Shown here piece after piece: positions 34,445 to 42,998 of a stretch of 64,000 nucleotides of DNA. A program made the translations under genes and the position numbers. Position 1 is the stretch's first letter. Each line of letters begins with the position of its first letter. This DNA comes from Bacillus sp. 491mf (lineage in GTDB: Bacteria > Bacillota > Bacilli > Bacillales > Bacillaceae_G), in the NCBI RefSeq assembly GCF_900112415.1, contig NZ_FOLV01000001.1, positions 434,001 through 498,000 on the forward strand. The letters are read 5' to 3'. Below the pieces are notes generated by a model that saw only the letters and a list, made by a program, of their open reading frames with translations, had not been told where the DNA came from and ran no database searches.

Positions 34445-35463
34445 TGACTAAAAAAATTATCGATATTTCAAAATACAATGACTCTATTAATTGGGACGTA
34501 GCTGCTTCTAATATTGATTTAGCAATCTGCCGTGTACAATATGGTTCAAATAAAGCTGATTATTTATACAAACAACACGTTGAAAATTTAGAAGAACGAG
34601 GCATTCCACACGCTGCTTATGCTTATGGCTGCTATGTATCTGTGGAAGATGCAATTGTAGAGGCGAAGGACTTTATGAATCGTGTTAGCCCTAACGCTAA
34701 ATTTTTAGTATTAGACGTTGAAGATGATACCCTATCAAGCTGTGGAGGCACTAATCTAGCAAAAGCTTCACAAGCGTTTATAGACACGTTAAAAGCAAAA
34801 GGATGGAAAGTAGGTTTCTATGTATCTCATCATATGTACGGCTCTTATGGATTACAAAATGTACAAGCTGATTTCTTATGGATTCCTCGTTACGGTAAGA
34901 AACCTGCATATGCATGTGATATGTGGCAATATGCAGATAATGCAACTGGTGGGTATGTGGAAGGTATCGGCAACTGTGATGTAAATAAACTTATTGGCGA
35001 TAAATCACTAGAATGGTTTATAGGAAATGATTCTCAACTTGCTCCTCCACAAGAAGATGTTTTAGGATACCTTACAACGACTGCTGATATAGCTAATATT
35101 CGTAAAGAACCTAATGTAAATTCATCTATTATGCGTCAAGCTACAAAAGGTCAAGGGCATACGTATTATGAATGGTCTTATGATGGTTCTCATTTCTGGT
35201 ATCGAGTAAATCCAGAAAACTGGATGCGTGATGATACAGCAAGTATCAATAAAGACGGTAAAAATCAAGGTGTCGTTTGGGTAAATGGTACTGACATCAA
35301 TCTACGCAGAGGTGCATCCACTGGTGACCCTGTTATGAATAAAATTACAAAGCGTTCCGCTTATGAAGTGCATTATCGATATGAGAACTGGATTTATGTA
35401 ACAGGTGAAGGTGTTGAAGGTTGGATGTATTTTGATGAATCTTATGTAAGTTGGTTGAGATAA
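34444..35463 (+). CDS. GH25 endolysin with two SH3-like domains
   Basis: A 339-residue muramidase. The GH25 catalytic domain (about 1-190) starts KKIIDISKYNDSINWDVAAS with an Asp near residue 7, and carries the DxE pair LDVEDD near 91-93. Two bacterial SH3 wall-binding domains follow, about 203-265 (LGYLTTTADIANIRKEPNVN) and about 272-339 (VVWVNGTDINLRRGASTGDP). It cleaves the glycan backbone of peptidoglycan at lysis. The order XhlA-like, holin, endolysin is a standard lysis cassette. Confidence 0.93.
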   Translation: MTKKIIDISKYNDSINWDVAASNIDLAICRVQYGSNKADYLYKQHVENLEERGIPHAAYAYGCYVSVEDAIVEAKDFMNRVSPNAKFLVLDVEDDTLSSCGGTNLAKASQAFIDTLKAKGWKVGFYVSHHMYGSYGLQNVQADFLWIPRYGKKPAYACDMWQYADNATGGYVEGIGNCDVNKLIGDKSLEWFIGNDSQLAPPQEDVLGYLTTTADIANIRKEPNVNSSIMRQATKGQGHTYYEWSYDGSHFWYRVNPENWMRDDTASINKDGKNQGVVWVNGTDINLRRGASTGDPVMNKITKRSAYEVHYRYENWIYVTGEGVEGWMYFDESYVSWLR

Positions 35464-35501
35464 ACAAAGCGTATTTTATTTTTATTGCTCGTATATTTAA
35501 T

Positions 35502-35533
35502 AAAGCCTCTGCTAATAATCTAGCGGAGGCTTT
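35502..35533. terminator. Terminator between lysis cassette and LXG locus
   Basis: aaagcctctgct pairs with agcggaggcttt (12 bp, one wobble) around eight bases. It lies between the plus-strand endolysin and the minus-strand DUF4176 gene and may stop transcription in both directions. Confidence 0.8.
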
Positions 35534-35556
35534 AAATACCGTGAACACAATCAAAA

Positions 35557-35805
35557 CTACATTTCTAATAACTTCTCACGTAGAATTAATTCACTTTCAG
35601 TCATATAACCTCTATGTAATTCCTCTTCAATCTTATCATGATTAAAGCATAATACTTTTTCATCACCTAGATAACCAACAGGATAAGGAACGCCTGCATA
35701 GTCAAAGTCACGTTTGTCTTCTGAAATAACCATTCTTCCAATAATCATAATGATTGGTTCTACTTCTTCTAATTTTACAACGGAGCCTATAGGTAATAGT
35801 TTCAT
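35557..35805 (-). CDS. DUF4176 family protein of type VII secretion locus
   Basis: An 82-residue protein (MKLLPIGSVVKLEEVEPIIM, then FDYAGVPYPVGYLGDEKVLC). This pattern is the DUF4176 family, which recurs in LXG toxin loci of Firmicutes. It abuts the upstream small membrane gene. Its function in the secretion system is unknown; a cytosolic accessory or immunity-related role is possible. Confidence 0.8.
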   Translation of the reverse strand: MKLLPIGSVVKLEEVEPIIMIIGRMVISEDKRDFDYAGVPYPVGYLGDEKVLCFNHDKIEEELHRGYMTESELILREKLLEM

Positions 35806-35997
35806 TTACTTACTCTCCTTCTTCTTTTTAATGTATTTAAAGATATAATCTAGTGTTATTATTGAAGTAACTCCTACGGATAGTTGAATAACTGTAAAGA
35901 TAGCCTTTTCTTTTTGAGAAGCAGTATTTATGCTCCATATTAACATAAGAGGAAAGAGTACTCCGATAATAGTAATGACTCTTAATGTTTTATTCAT
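35806..35997 (-). CDS. Small two-span membrane protein in LXG locus
   Basis: A 63-residue protein with two hydrophobic segments (LRVITIIGVLFPLMLIW and FTVIQLSVGVTSIITLDYIF) and a basic end (KYIKKKKESK). It lies between another small membrane gene and the DUF4176 gene, all on the minus strand. It could be an immunity protein against a membrane-acting LXG toxin. Inference from position. Confidence 0.65.
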   Translation of the reverse strand: MNKTLRVITIIGVLFPLMLIWSINTASQKEKAIFTVIQLSVGVTSIITLDYIFKYIKKKKESK

Positions 35998-36026
35998 AAT
36001 TTAATTTCTCCAGTCTTATGTTAAAC

Positions 36027-36218
36027 CTATTTATTTATAAATTTATCATATATCGACCCAAGTAGCTTGTTAGCACCAAGTGAAAACGCTCCTAAAAGAA
36101 GTATACAAACAATAAATAAAATCTTTTTAGTTAATCCATAGGGAGAAAAGATAGCAAATACAAGAAATATAGAAATTGCAATACATATAATAATTTTACC
36201 TGATTTAAATGGACTCAT
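36027..36218 (-). CDS. Small membrane protein, candidate LXG immunity protein
   Basis: A 63-residue protein starting MSPFKSGKIIICIAISIFLV; I use the ATG at 36218, which follows ggaggataaaa, rather than an upstream start inside the toxin gene. Two membrane spans are likely (IIICIAISIFLVFAIFSPYG and ILFIVCILLLGAFSLG). It lies one base downstream of the LXG gene. Immunity genes usually occupy this place, and a membrane location suggests the toxin acts on membranes. Confidence 0.65.
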   Translation of the reverse strand: MSPFKSGKIIICIAISIFLVFAIFSPYGLTKKILFIVCILLLGAFSLGANKLLGSIYDKFINK

Positions 36219-37423
36219 ATTATTTTTTATCCTCCGGTTTTTCAAATTTAAGGAATCCACCCAGACCAAATCCTTCTCCTGGTGCGATATACCCACCTGT
36301 TTGTGCTCCAAGACTCAATTTGTATCCAAATGTACCTATACCTAGCTCACCTTTAGCTATCATATCTTTATCTCCTATAATTGGAATGAATTTCGGGAAA
36401 TGAAAGATATTTAACTCTACTTCGTACTTATTTGTAGTAAGCTCTGCTCCCAGTTTCATCGTATATTGATCTACGCCAGACGCGAAGTTCCCTTCGAAAA
36501 ATTTTTGTGTGATTGTAATGTCCTTCATAAATACACCGATAGGAGTAGTAATTGGGATTTTTGCCTTATAGGAATTCTCTAATGCGGAAGCTTCTATCTT
36601 TCCACCAATAATTTTACCAGCAAGTAAATCATCTTTTATAGCGCCCAAAGAAAATGGCATGTTTATATCCATCTTTCCGGACAGAGCTTTCATCGAAAAT
36701 TCATCATTTCCCCCAATACGATTCTTTGTTTCTAACACAAAGCCTTCCGCTTCTCCTCCGAGTCGAGTTCCTTCTTTCCATTTTACTGTTCCTTTAAAAG
36801 TTTCATAGCTACCTTTAGCCTGCTTCTGATTTGAATCACTCGATTTTGCATTTGCTACCGTAGAATCTAACTTATCAGCTTTCCGAGCTTTATCTTCTGC
36901 AATTTTTTGGATAGGGGCTACCCAATCCATATTTAGTTCTTGTGTACTAAATGTCCCTGATGCGGAACTGAAACCTTTCCCGCTTTGAACTTCAGCAAGT
37001 CCTCGGGCAATGCTGGCAGCAAGTTGGATCGCTGTATCATAGTTACTACTAGAAGTATAATTAAATCGATGTAGATGGTCTAGTTTTTCCTGTAGTTTTC
37101 GCTTCATAGCATCAAACATGTCTACCATAACTTTCGTGCTTGGAAGGGTACTACTGATTCCTTCAATACCTGTTTTTGTTCGGTCAATTTGTCGCATTTG
37201 CTCTTTTATTTCTTCTTCAATGACATCTGTTGTAGCTACTTGTGATTGAAAATCGTTTGGAAAGGCATTATTTTGCCGGATTAATTCTTCACACAAGTAA
37301 ATGATTCCTTGTGCTAAAGGTCGGAATGTTTGTGCAAAGAATGTTTTTGCACTGTCATAAGTTTGTCCTTGCAAAACCGCATCGAACATAAAAGCATCAA
37401 TCGCGCGACACGTTTCCTTATAA

Positions 37424-39989
37424 GTGTGTAATCACGAAATAGGAGGGTTATCAATTTGATGACAACAACTGATTGACCGAAAGTAGGAATGAAAGCCGTC
37501 AGGTTGAGCTGAAACTACTTGTCTAATACTCCTACATGCAAGGCGTGATAGTAGTTACAAATTGTATGAAGCTAGGTGAAGTCGGCTGAACAAAACCTAA
37601 GTGAGAAATCATATGGTAATGGATAGGTCGGGATGCTACAAAATATCTATGGTGAGAATGTCCAAACGGACTGGCGAACTTGCGAATATACGGGTCTAAA
37701 TGCTTAATACATTAGAAATATGTATGTCGTTAATGACGACGTTATCTACCGAAAAGTAAGAGTGAATGATATGAAATTCGGAACATCTAACGACGAGGAT
37801 GTAACGATAACAGGCTTACAGCAAGCACCTAAGGATATATGTATAGCTAAGTCAATCGGAACGTGGTAAGCGAGAAACTGTCACCAACGCCTACTAGCAG
37901 ACAGGTGTATATAAGGTTCTAACGAACCGAAATTGCTTTATTCTTGTGAAGGTGGGGACACAGTACCGACGAAACATGTAACAAATGTGGAGGGATAGTC
38001 CCTAGTCTTGTTCTTTGAAAACTAAATTAACTAGATGTAACTCACAGGATCGAGTAAGATGATGGGACTTTTCGTAAGAAAGGGGAATTAACACATCGGT
38101 GAGTACAACGTTACGGCATGCAGAGTATTACGATATGCAAAAAGTGTTTGATGATTTATATCATCGTAGCCAAAACAATGCTACAAAAGGTATAAACCTA
38201 TATAAACACATCATATCGAAAGAAAATATTCTACTGGCATATAGAAACATAAAGGCAAACAGTGGTTCTAAAACTAAAGGAACAGATGGTATCACAATCA
38301 ACCATTATAAAATGGAAGATGTAGATTCCTTCGTCGATAATATTAGAAAAGCTCTCACAAATTACAAACCAAACACGGTACGTAGGGTAGAGATACCTAA
38401 AGCAAATGGGAAGAAACGCCCATTAGGAATTCCTACAATGAGAGATAGATTGATTCAACAAATGTTCAAACAAGTTCTAGAACCAATATGCGAAGCAAAA
38501 TTCTACAAGCATTCATATGGATTCAGACCTAACAGGTCAACACATCATGCAATGGCTAGGTGTCAATTCTTGATAAATAGAGGGGGATATAGTCACGTAG
38601 TAGATATTGATATACAAGGTTTCTTTGATAACGTAAATCATTCCAAATTATTAAAACAACTATACAACATAGGTATAACTGATAGAAGGGTACTGACAAT
38701 CATCTCGAAAATGTTAAAAGCACCAATCAAAGGAGAAGGCATTCCTACAAAAGGAACTCCGCAAGGAGGAATCCTAAGTCCATTACTTAGTAATGTCGTA
38801 TTAAACGATTTGGATTGGTGGATATCTAGTCAGTGGGAGAATATCAAAACAAGAAAACCACATACAGTACAAACTAAAAACTACCGTTTATCAAAAGCAA
38901 ACCTGAAGAGAATGTATATAGTTAGGTATGCAGATGATTTTAAAATATTTACCAACAACCATCAATCTGCAACTAAAATATTCCATGCAGTGGAAGGATA
39001 TCTCAAAAATCAATTAAACCTTAATATATCCAATGAAAAATCAACTATAACTAACCTAAAAAGAAAATCTTCGGATTTTCTAGGATTCTTTATCAAATCT
39101 GTAAAAAAGCGAAAAAGACATGTGGCAAACACACATATAAGCGAGAAAAAGAAAAAGGATATCCTTGAAAAAGCAAAAACAAGGATTAAAGCAATTCAGA
39201 AGAATCCAATAGCAAAAACAGTACAGAGTTATAACTCCTATGTGCTTGGTATCAAAAATTATTATAGAATCGCGACACATGTGAATATAGACTTTGCTGA
39301 AATAGCCTTTCGTCTCTCGAAAACCTTGTTTAATCGTCTAAAATCAATAGGAAAATATAAAATTCCTACCAACGCTAATATATTATACAAAAAATTGCAC
39401 AGGAACAATTTTAGAACCTTTGAAGTAGTAGGTAATCATGTATATCCACTAGCGGACATACAAACACGATTCCCTCAAAATTTCAGTCAAGACATATGTA
39501 ATTATACTGAAAAAGGAAGACAAAAACTCATCAAAAGCTTAAAAGGTAACATTGCTAATGAAATACAAAAAATGTTGCTATCCTCCAGTAAAGGGAAAAA
39601 CATGGAGTACACAGATAACAGAATATCGAGATATTCCATGCAAAATGGTAAATGTGCTGTCACAGGAATCTTTTTACTAGCTGATGATGCGCATTGCCAT
39701 CACAAACTACCGAAAGATATAGGAGGAACTGACGAGTTCAATAACCTAATTATTGTACATGAATTTGTCCACAGACTGATACATGCTACAAATGAAGAGA
39801 CGATTAGAAAATATATGAGAATACTTCAATTGAATGATAAACAATTGAAGAAAATAAACAAACTCCGTAAAGTTTGTAATCTAGTTGCTTTAGTATAAAA
39901 GGATAAGATGGAACGCCGTGTGCGGTGAAAGTCGCACGCACGGTGTTAAGCGGGGGAAAAGATGGAGATAACTTCAAAGTCTTACCTAT
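37424..39989 (+). mobile_element. Group II intron (retroelement), about 2.57 kb, antisense to host gene
   Basis: The element starts GTGTG and ends with a domain V (39912-39947: stem with GTGAAAG loop and paired cgccgtgtgcg/cgcacgcacgg) and a domain VI ending in AT. The candidate EBS1 tataagg (37910-37916) pairs with IBS1 ccttata (37416-37422) in the left flank, confirming plus orientation. Removal restores the minus-strand LXG frame exactly, which fixes the ends. It encodes an intact reverse transcriptase. Confidence 0.9.
38099..39898 (+). CDS. ltrA: Group II intron reverse transcriptase/maturase with HNH endonuclease
   Basis: A 599-residue protein from GTG. RT blocks are clear: VEIPKANGKKRPLGIPTMRD, then SYGFRPNRSTHHAM, VVDIDIQGFFDNVNH, KGTPQGGILSPLLSNVVLND and the catalytic YADD at 277-280. 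A maturase X-domain follows (about 330-450, with YVLGIKNYYRIATHVN). The C-terminus is an HNH endonuclease (KCAVTGIFLLADDAHCHHKL, GGTDEFNNLIIVH). It helps the intron RNA fold, splice and retrohome. No disrupting stop is seen, so mobility may be retained. Confidence 0.95.
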   Translation: MSTTLRHAEYYDMQKVFDDLYHRSQNNATKGINLYKHIISKENILLAYRNIKANSGSKTKGTDGITINHYKMEDVDSFVDNIRKALTNYKPNTVRRVEIPKANGKKRPLGIPTMRDRLIQQMFKQVLEPICEAKFYKHSYGFRPNRSTHHAMARCQFLINRGGYSHVVDIDIQGFFDNVNHSKLLKQLYNIGITDRRVLTIISKMLKAPIKGEGIPTKGTPQGGILSPLLSNVVLNDLDWWISSQWENIKTRKPHTVQTKNYRLSKANLKRMYIVRYADDFKIFTNNHQSATKIFHAVEGYLKNQLNLNISNEKSTITNLKRKSSDFLGFFIKSVKKRKRHVANTHISEKKKKDILEKAKTRIKAIQKNPIAKTVQSYNSYVLGIKNYYRIATHVNIDFAEIAFRLSKTLFNRLKSIGKYKIPTNANILYKKLHRNNFRTFEVVGNHVYPLADIQTRFPQNFSQDICNYTEKGRQKLIKSLKGNIANEIQKMLLSSSKGKNMEYTDNRISRYSMQNGKCAVTGIFLLADDAHCHHKLPKDIGGTDEFNNLIIVHEFVHRLIHATNEETIRKYMRILQLNDKQLKKINKLRKVCNLVALV

Positions 39990-40092
39990 CGCAACGAATT
40001 GATGGCTTGTTCCATTCCTTGAATCGTTGCATTACACATAGCATTCATACTTTGTGTTTGAGCCTGGACCTCTCCTAGATACATGTTTAAAC

Positions 40093-40455
40093 TCATGATT
40101 TAACCTCCAATGTTAATTTTTGACGTTGATGGTGAAGGTCATTTTCTAGGTTGCTAAGGTTTTGTTTTTCTTTTAGTAACGTTTCTTTTTGGTCTTCCAA
40201 TTCGTATGTAAGTTTTCGTTCAATTTGCCCTGTATCTTGACGCAGATTATGAAAAAATTGTCCTAGTTCTTTATCGTTATGCCAAGTTTCTAATAAAGGA
40301 TCAAACAGTCGATAACTTTGACCTTTCCACTCATAAAAATTTGCTTCCGCCTGTTCTTGCTTTTGAATAGCACGTTGATTTTGATATTGGTCTTCAGATA
40401 TAATTCTAAATTTATCATTTAGTTGATTGATTTGTTTTTGAATATCTAGACTCAT
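40093..40455 (-). CDS. LXG-associated alpha-helical protein (DUF3958 type)
   Basis: A 120-residue protein that is almost entirely helical and coiled-coil-like (SLDIQKQINQLNDKFRIISE, then YRLFDPLLETWHNDKELGQF, DQKETLLKEKQNLSNLENDL). This resembles the DUF3958 partners (Lap type) encoded with LXG toxins. They bind the LXG helix stalk and allow export. It overlaps the LXG start by ATGA, which supports coupled translation and complex formation. Confidence 0.85.
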   Translation of the reverse strand: MSLDIQKQINQLNDKFRIISEDQYQNQRAIQKQEQAEANFYEWKGQSYRLFDPLLETWHNDKELGQFFHNLRQDTGQIERKLTYELEDQKETLLKEKQNLSNLENDLHHQRQKLTLEVKS

Positions 40456-40496
40456 TTTTTCACTCCTACTTTTCTATGTTCGTGTAGGTTGCTATA

Positions 40497-40781
40497 TCAC
40501 TTGAAAATTTTTTGAAGTTCGTTATCCATACGCTCAAAATCTTGAGCTACAGAATGAATATTGTGAACTGCTTGTTGAAAGGCGCTATACAATTGTGTGG
40601 TTACATCTAAAGCTTGTTGATTTGCTTCTTGTACTTTGGAGTTGATAGATAACGTTGTACGTGATGATCTTGTTATGGATCTACTTGTGGCACTTTGAAT
40701 CGTATCAGCAGCGGTTCCCATTTGCGTAGCAATTTGTTGTGCTGTTTGAGAATTACTTTGAAATTGTCCCGTCGCTTGCAT
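40497..40781 (-). CDS. WXG100-like type VII secretion partner (TIGR04197 type)
   Basis: A 94-residue helical protein (TAQQIATQMGTAADTIQSAT, then LYSAFQQAVHNIHSVAQDFE). Size, helix-turn-helix hairpin pattern and position at the head of an LXG operon match the TIGR04197 effectors, the second LXG-associated partner. It should be co-secreted or act as a targeting partner. Ribosome site agaggatg lies just upstream. Confidence 0.85.
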   Translation of the reverse strand: MQATGQFQSNSQTAQQIATQMGTAADTIQSATSRSITRSSRTTLSINSKVQEANQQALDVTTQLYSAFQQAVHNIHSVAQDFERMDNELQKIFK

Positions 40782-41078
40782 CCTCTCTATATTTAATTAA
40801 TTATGGAAATTATACCATATTAGTAAATCATAGATGGATTACATTAATAAGAAATTTATACTATTTTTATATTTTATTAATATCTACTAACTGGAATTTT
40901 ACATATAAATTTAAAAGAGTAATAAAAGTAAATACAATAAAAAAGAAGAGAATAATCTCTTCTTTCTCATGCTCTTTTTTTGAGAAGATTTTACATAAAA
41001 ATTAACCATAATTTTACACATCCTCAATGTTTAATTGTTAAAATTTTACACGAAATAACAATTAAGGGGAAGATTTTA
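40782..41078. promoter_or_regulatory. Divergent intergenic region with promoter for the LXG operon
   Basis: On the minus strand a perfect TATAAT (plus positions 40809-40814) preceded by an upstream tgattt-like -35 lies about 28 bases before the first LXG operon gene. The rest is very AT-rich and also leads into the plus-strand gene at 41079. Confidence 0.45.
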
Positions 41079-41453
41079 GTGGAATTGACAGTAATCGATA
41101 AACAAAAGGTAACATCGTATTTAGTACAAGTATCTTATCTAGACAAAGATTTCTTGTTTCACATTCGGGAAATTGATGACAACATAGATATTAATCTTAT
41201 TGATGAAAATAAGAAATTTTTAACACCTGTTCCTGTTGAACTATTTCTTAGTAAACTTCTGAGCGAGGAAGATAAAGTGAATTTTAGAAAGGTATATAGA
41301 AATATGTCTGGATTGGTATTATTAGAACCATTGACACGTGAGGAATCAATTTATGTAAGAGAAATGACAAAAGAAGAGGTTGTTGCATTTAGATATTTAG
41401 AAGATGCTTTTTCACGAGACTCAATGAATAAATTAGAAAGCCCTCTCATGTGA
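41079..41453 (+). CDS. Unknown protein at prophage-host border
   Basis: A 124-residue protein; GTG at 41079 is preceded by aagggga at good spacing, and I reject the longer reading from 40980. It begins MELTVIDKQKVTSYLVQVSY and continues with alternating beta-like and charged helical segments (FLFHIREIDDNIDINLIDEN, RKVYRNMSGLVLLEPLTREE). I recognise no family. It has its own terminator. Whether it is phage cargo or chromosomal is unclear. Confidence 0.6.
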   Translation: MELTVIDKQKVTSYLVQVSYLDKDFLFHIREIDDNIDINLIDENKKFLTPVPVELFLSKLLSEEDKVNFRKVYRNMSGLVLLEPLTREESIYVREMTKEEVVAFRYLEDAFSRDSMNKLESPLM

Positions 41454-41463
41454 GAAGGGCTTT
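41437..41463 (+). terminator. Terminator after the 124-residue gene
   Basis: aaagccctctca pairs with tgagaagggcttt with one bulge, overlapping the stop region of the preceding gene. Confidence 0.7.
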
Positions 41464-41727
41464 GTATTATATAGCGAATTGAACTTCTTGTGCATCGGAG
41501 ATCTTATCATATAATTTTAAATGGAAGAAATAAAGAACGGTCGCTTATTTTGTTGTCACCCCATTGGTGTAAACTTTATCTTCCCATTTACTACAACTAG
41601 CAAAAATAATTCTCCGTGTTGAATTAATTTGAAATGAGTTGTTTTTAGAAAGAGGATAAATTAAATGTTTTTAAATAGAAAGTGAATTTAAAAGCTTGGT
41701 ATCATAAGATTTGATGGTATATGAAGT

Positions 41728-41757
41728 GCTCACATTGTTGCTCACATTTTGCTCACA
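41728..41757 (+). repeat. Triple GCTCACA direct repeat
   Basis: Three copies of GCTCACA begin at 41728, 41740 and 41751, spaced 12 and 11 bases, about one helical turn. This could be an integrase arm or regulator binding array, or part of a decayed integrase tail. Confidence 0.6.
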
Positions 41758-41822
41758 AACTATATAAAACTATATGAAAATAGACGAAAAAGTATTATTT
41801 TAATAAAATTAAAATGAAGAAC

Positions 41823-41868
41823 ATAAAACGCCAAAAACCTTTATTTATTAGGTTTTTTGGCGTTTTAT
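41823..41868. terminator. Bidirectional terminator
   Basis: ataaaacgccaaaaacct pairs with aggttttttggcgttttat across about nine bases. T runs occur on both strands. It also serves the end of the minus-strand gene at 41898. Confidence 0.75.
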
Positions 41869-41897
41869 AGTGAATGGAATTAACAGAATGAATTATT

Positions 41898-42242
41898 TTA
41901 AAAATGTTCATTCTTTTCCCAAGATTCAACGATATAATGAGCAACTGTTGGATTGTAACCTTTTCCAATTAAGTACGTGATTGCCGCAATTTCCGTCATA
42001 GCGTGTGATACGGATGTATATTTTGCTTCTTTTACCCCGTATTCTACCCAAGGTTTAACGAGGTTTAATACGGGGTGTTTTAAGTGTTGAAATTGTGCAG
42101 CATATTGCTGGATTTGTTGTTCAGTTGGTTCAGTTGGTATTGTAGGGCTGGCCTGTGGGAAGCGTGGATCATAATGATACTGGTATTGTGGTAGTGGTTC
42201 AGGATATGGTTGATAATAGGGTTGTTGTGAGTTGTAAAACAT
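41898..42242 (-). CDS. Conserved protein with Tyr/Pro/Gln-rich N-terminus
   Basis: A 114-residue protein from ATG 42242, preceded by ggaggaaaa. The N-terminal 45 residues are low complexity (MFYNSQQPYYQPYPEPLPQY). The C-terminal 70 form a helical domain (FQHLKHPVLNLVKPWVEYGV, then HAMTEIAAITYLIGKGYNPT). The composition of the first part recalls spore-coat-associated proteins of this genus, but I cannot name a family. It is divergent from the HD phosphohydrolase gene. Confidence 0.7.
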   Translation of the reverse strand: MFYNSQQPYYQPYPEPLPQYQYHYDPRFPQASPTIPTEPTEQQIQQYAAQFQHLKHPVLNLVKPWVEYGVKEAKYTSVSHAMTEIAAITYLIGKGYNPTVAHYIVESWEKNEHF

Positions 42243-42350
42243 TATTTTTCCTCCTTCATGACATAAGTACAACATATAATATGGGCGGACAAGAAAATAT
42301 GTGATGAAAAAATGAGGGCGTGTTACAATAGTGAATTGGGTGAAGATATT

Positions 42351-42998
42351 ATGAATAAACAAGAACAAATTAAAAAAACGATTACATTTGTTAAAAACAT
42401 ATTGGAAAAAGATGCAAGTGGTCACGATTGGTACCATATTGAACGCGTACATAAATTAGCGATTGCGTTGTTTGAAAAAGAGGGTGGGAATCGCTTCGTT
42501 ATTGAAATGGCAGCGTTACTTCACGACGTTGCAGATGAGAAGTTAAATGAAAGTGAAGAAGCAGGTATGAAGAAAGTGACAGACTGGCTGGAGCAATTAG
42601 GTGTTAGCCAAGAAGATGCACGGCATATTGTTCATATTATTGCTAATATGTCTTATAAGGGTGGACATGGCGGAACTGTTGCGACGTTAGAAGGAGAAAT
42701 TGTTCAAGATGCAGACCGACTTGATGCACTTGGAGCAATTGGGATTGCACGAACATTTGCTTATGGAGGTGCAAAGGGACGTTTACTGTATGACCCAAAC
42801 ACTCCACCGCGTGAAACGATGACGAAGGAAGAATATCGAAAAAGCGATGAACCATCACTAAATCATTTTTATGAAAAATTGTTGAAGTTAAAAGATTTAA
42901 TGAATACAGATGCAGCGAAGGAAGAGGCAACAGAGCGTCATCGCTATATGGAGCAATTTATTGATCAATTTATGAAAGAGTGGAATGCACAAATATGA
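42351..42998 (+). CDS. HD-domain phosphohydrolase (YpgQ/YedJ type)
   Basis: A 215-residue protein. The HD motifs are DWYHIERVHKLAIALF (about 26-41), ALLHDVADEKLNE (about 61-73) and QDADRLDALGAIGIARTF (about 125-142). This is the YpgQ/YedJ group of metal-dependent nucleotide phosphohydrolases. The B. subtilis relative has been described as a Mn-dependent pyrophosphohydrolase; I recall this from memory. It overlaps the ABC-F gene by 4 nt. Confidence 0.88.
   Translation: MNKQEQIKKTITFVKNILEKDASGHDWYHIERVHKLAIALFEKEGGNRFVIEMAALLHDVADEKLNESEEAGMKKVTDWLEQLGVSQEDARHIVHIIANMSYKGGHGGTVATLEGEIVQDADRLDALGAIGIARTFAYGGAKGRLLYDPNTPPRETMTKEEYRKSDEPSLNHFYEKLLKLKDLMNTDAAKEEATERHRYMEQFIDQFMKEWNAQI

Larger units (their letters stand above)
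36220..40096 (-). pseudogene. LXG-domain type VII secreted toxin gene, disrupted by antisense group II intron
   Basis: Two minus-strand pieces belong together: 40096-39990 (MSLNMYLGEVQAQTQSMNAM, then CNATIQGMEQAINSL) and 37423-36220 (RAIDAFMFDAVLQGQTYDSA onward). Joined directly they give one 436-residue frame with the junction codon CG/T. The first 200 residues are an LXG domain (QTFRPLAQGIIYLCEELIRQ). The C-terminal 200 residues are a Gly-rich beta-like toxin domain I do not recognise (LGAIKDDLLAGKIIGGKIEA, LGIGTFGYKLSLGAQTGGYI). The intron between them is in the opposite orientation, cannot be spliced from this transcript, and should inactivate the gene. An ATG at 37389 could give only a truncated product. 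Confidence 0.85.
41464..41897. other. Intergenic region, candidate right end of prophage
   Basis: About 430 bases without a supported gene. It holds three spaced copies of GCTCACA (41728, 41740, 41751) and a strong bidirectional terminator (41823-41868). Left of it are phage and LXG genes; right of it are conserved chromosomal genes. An att site is plausible here, but the other end is outside the window. Confidence 0.45.

Noticed and set aside
36220-37389. A complete LXG-like gene starting at 37389
   Set aside because: The start is internal. The true N-terminus lies at 40096 beyond the group II intron.
41728-41757. CRISPR-like repeats
   Set aside because: The GCTCACA copies are only seven bases long with spacers of four to five bases. 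No array or cas genes are present.
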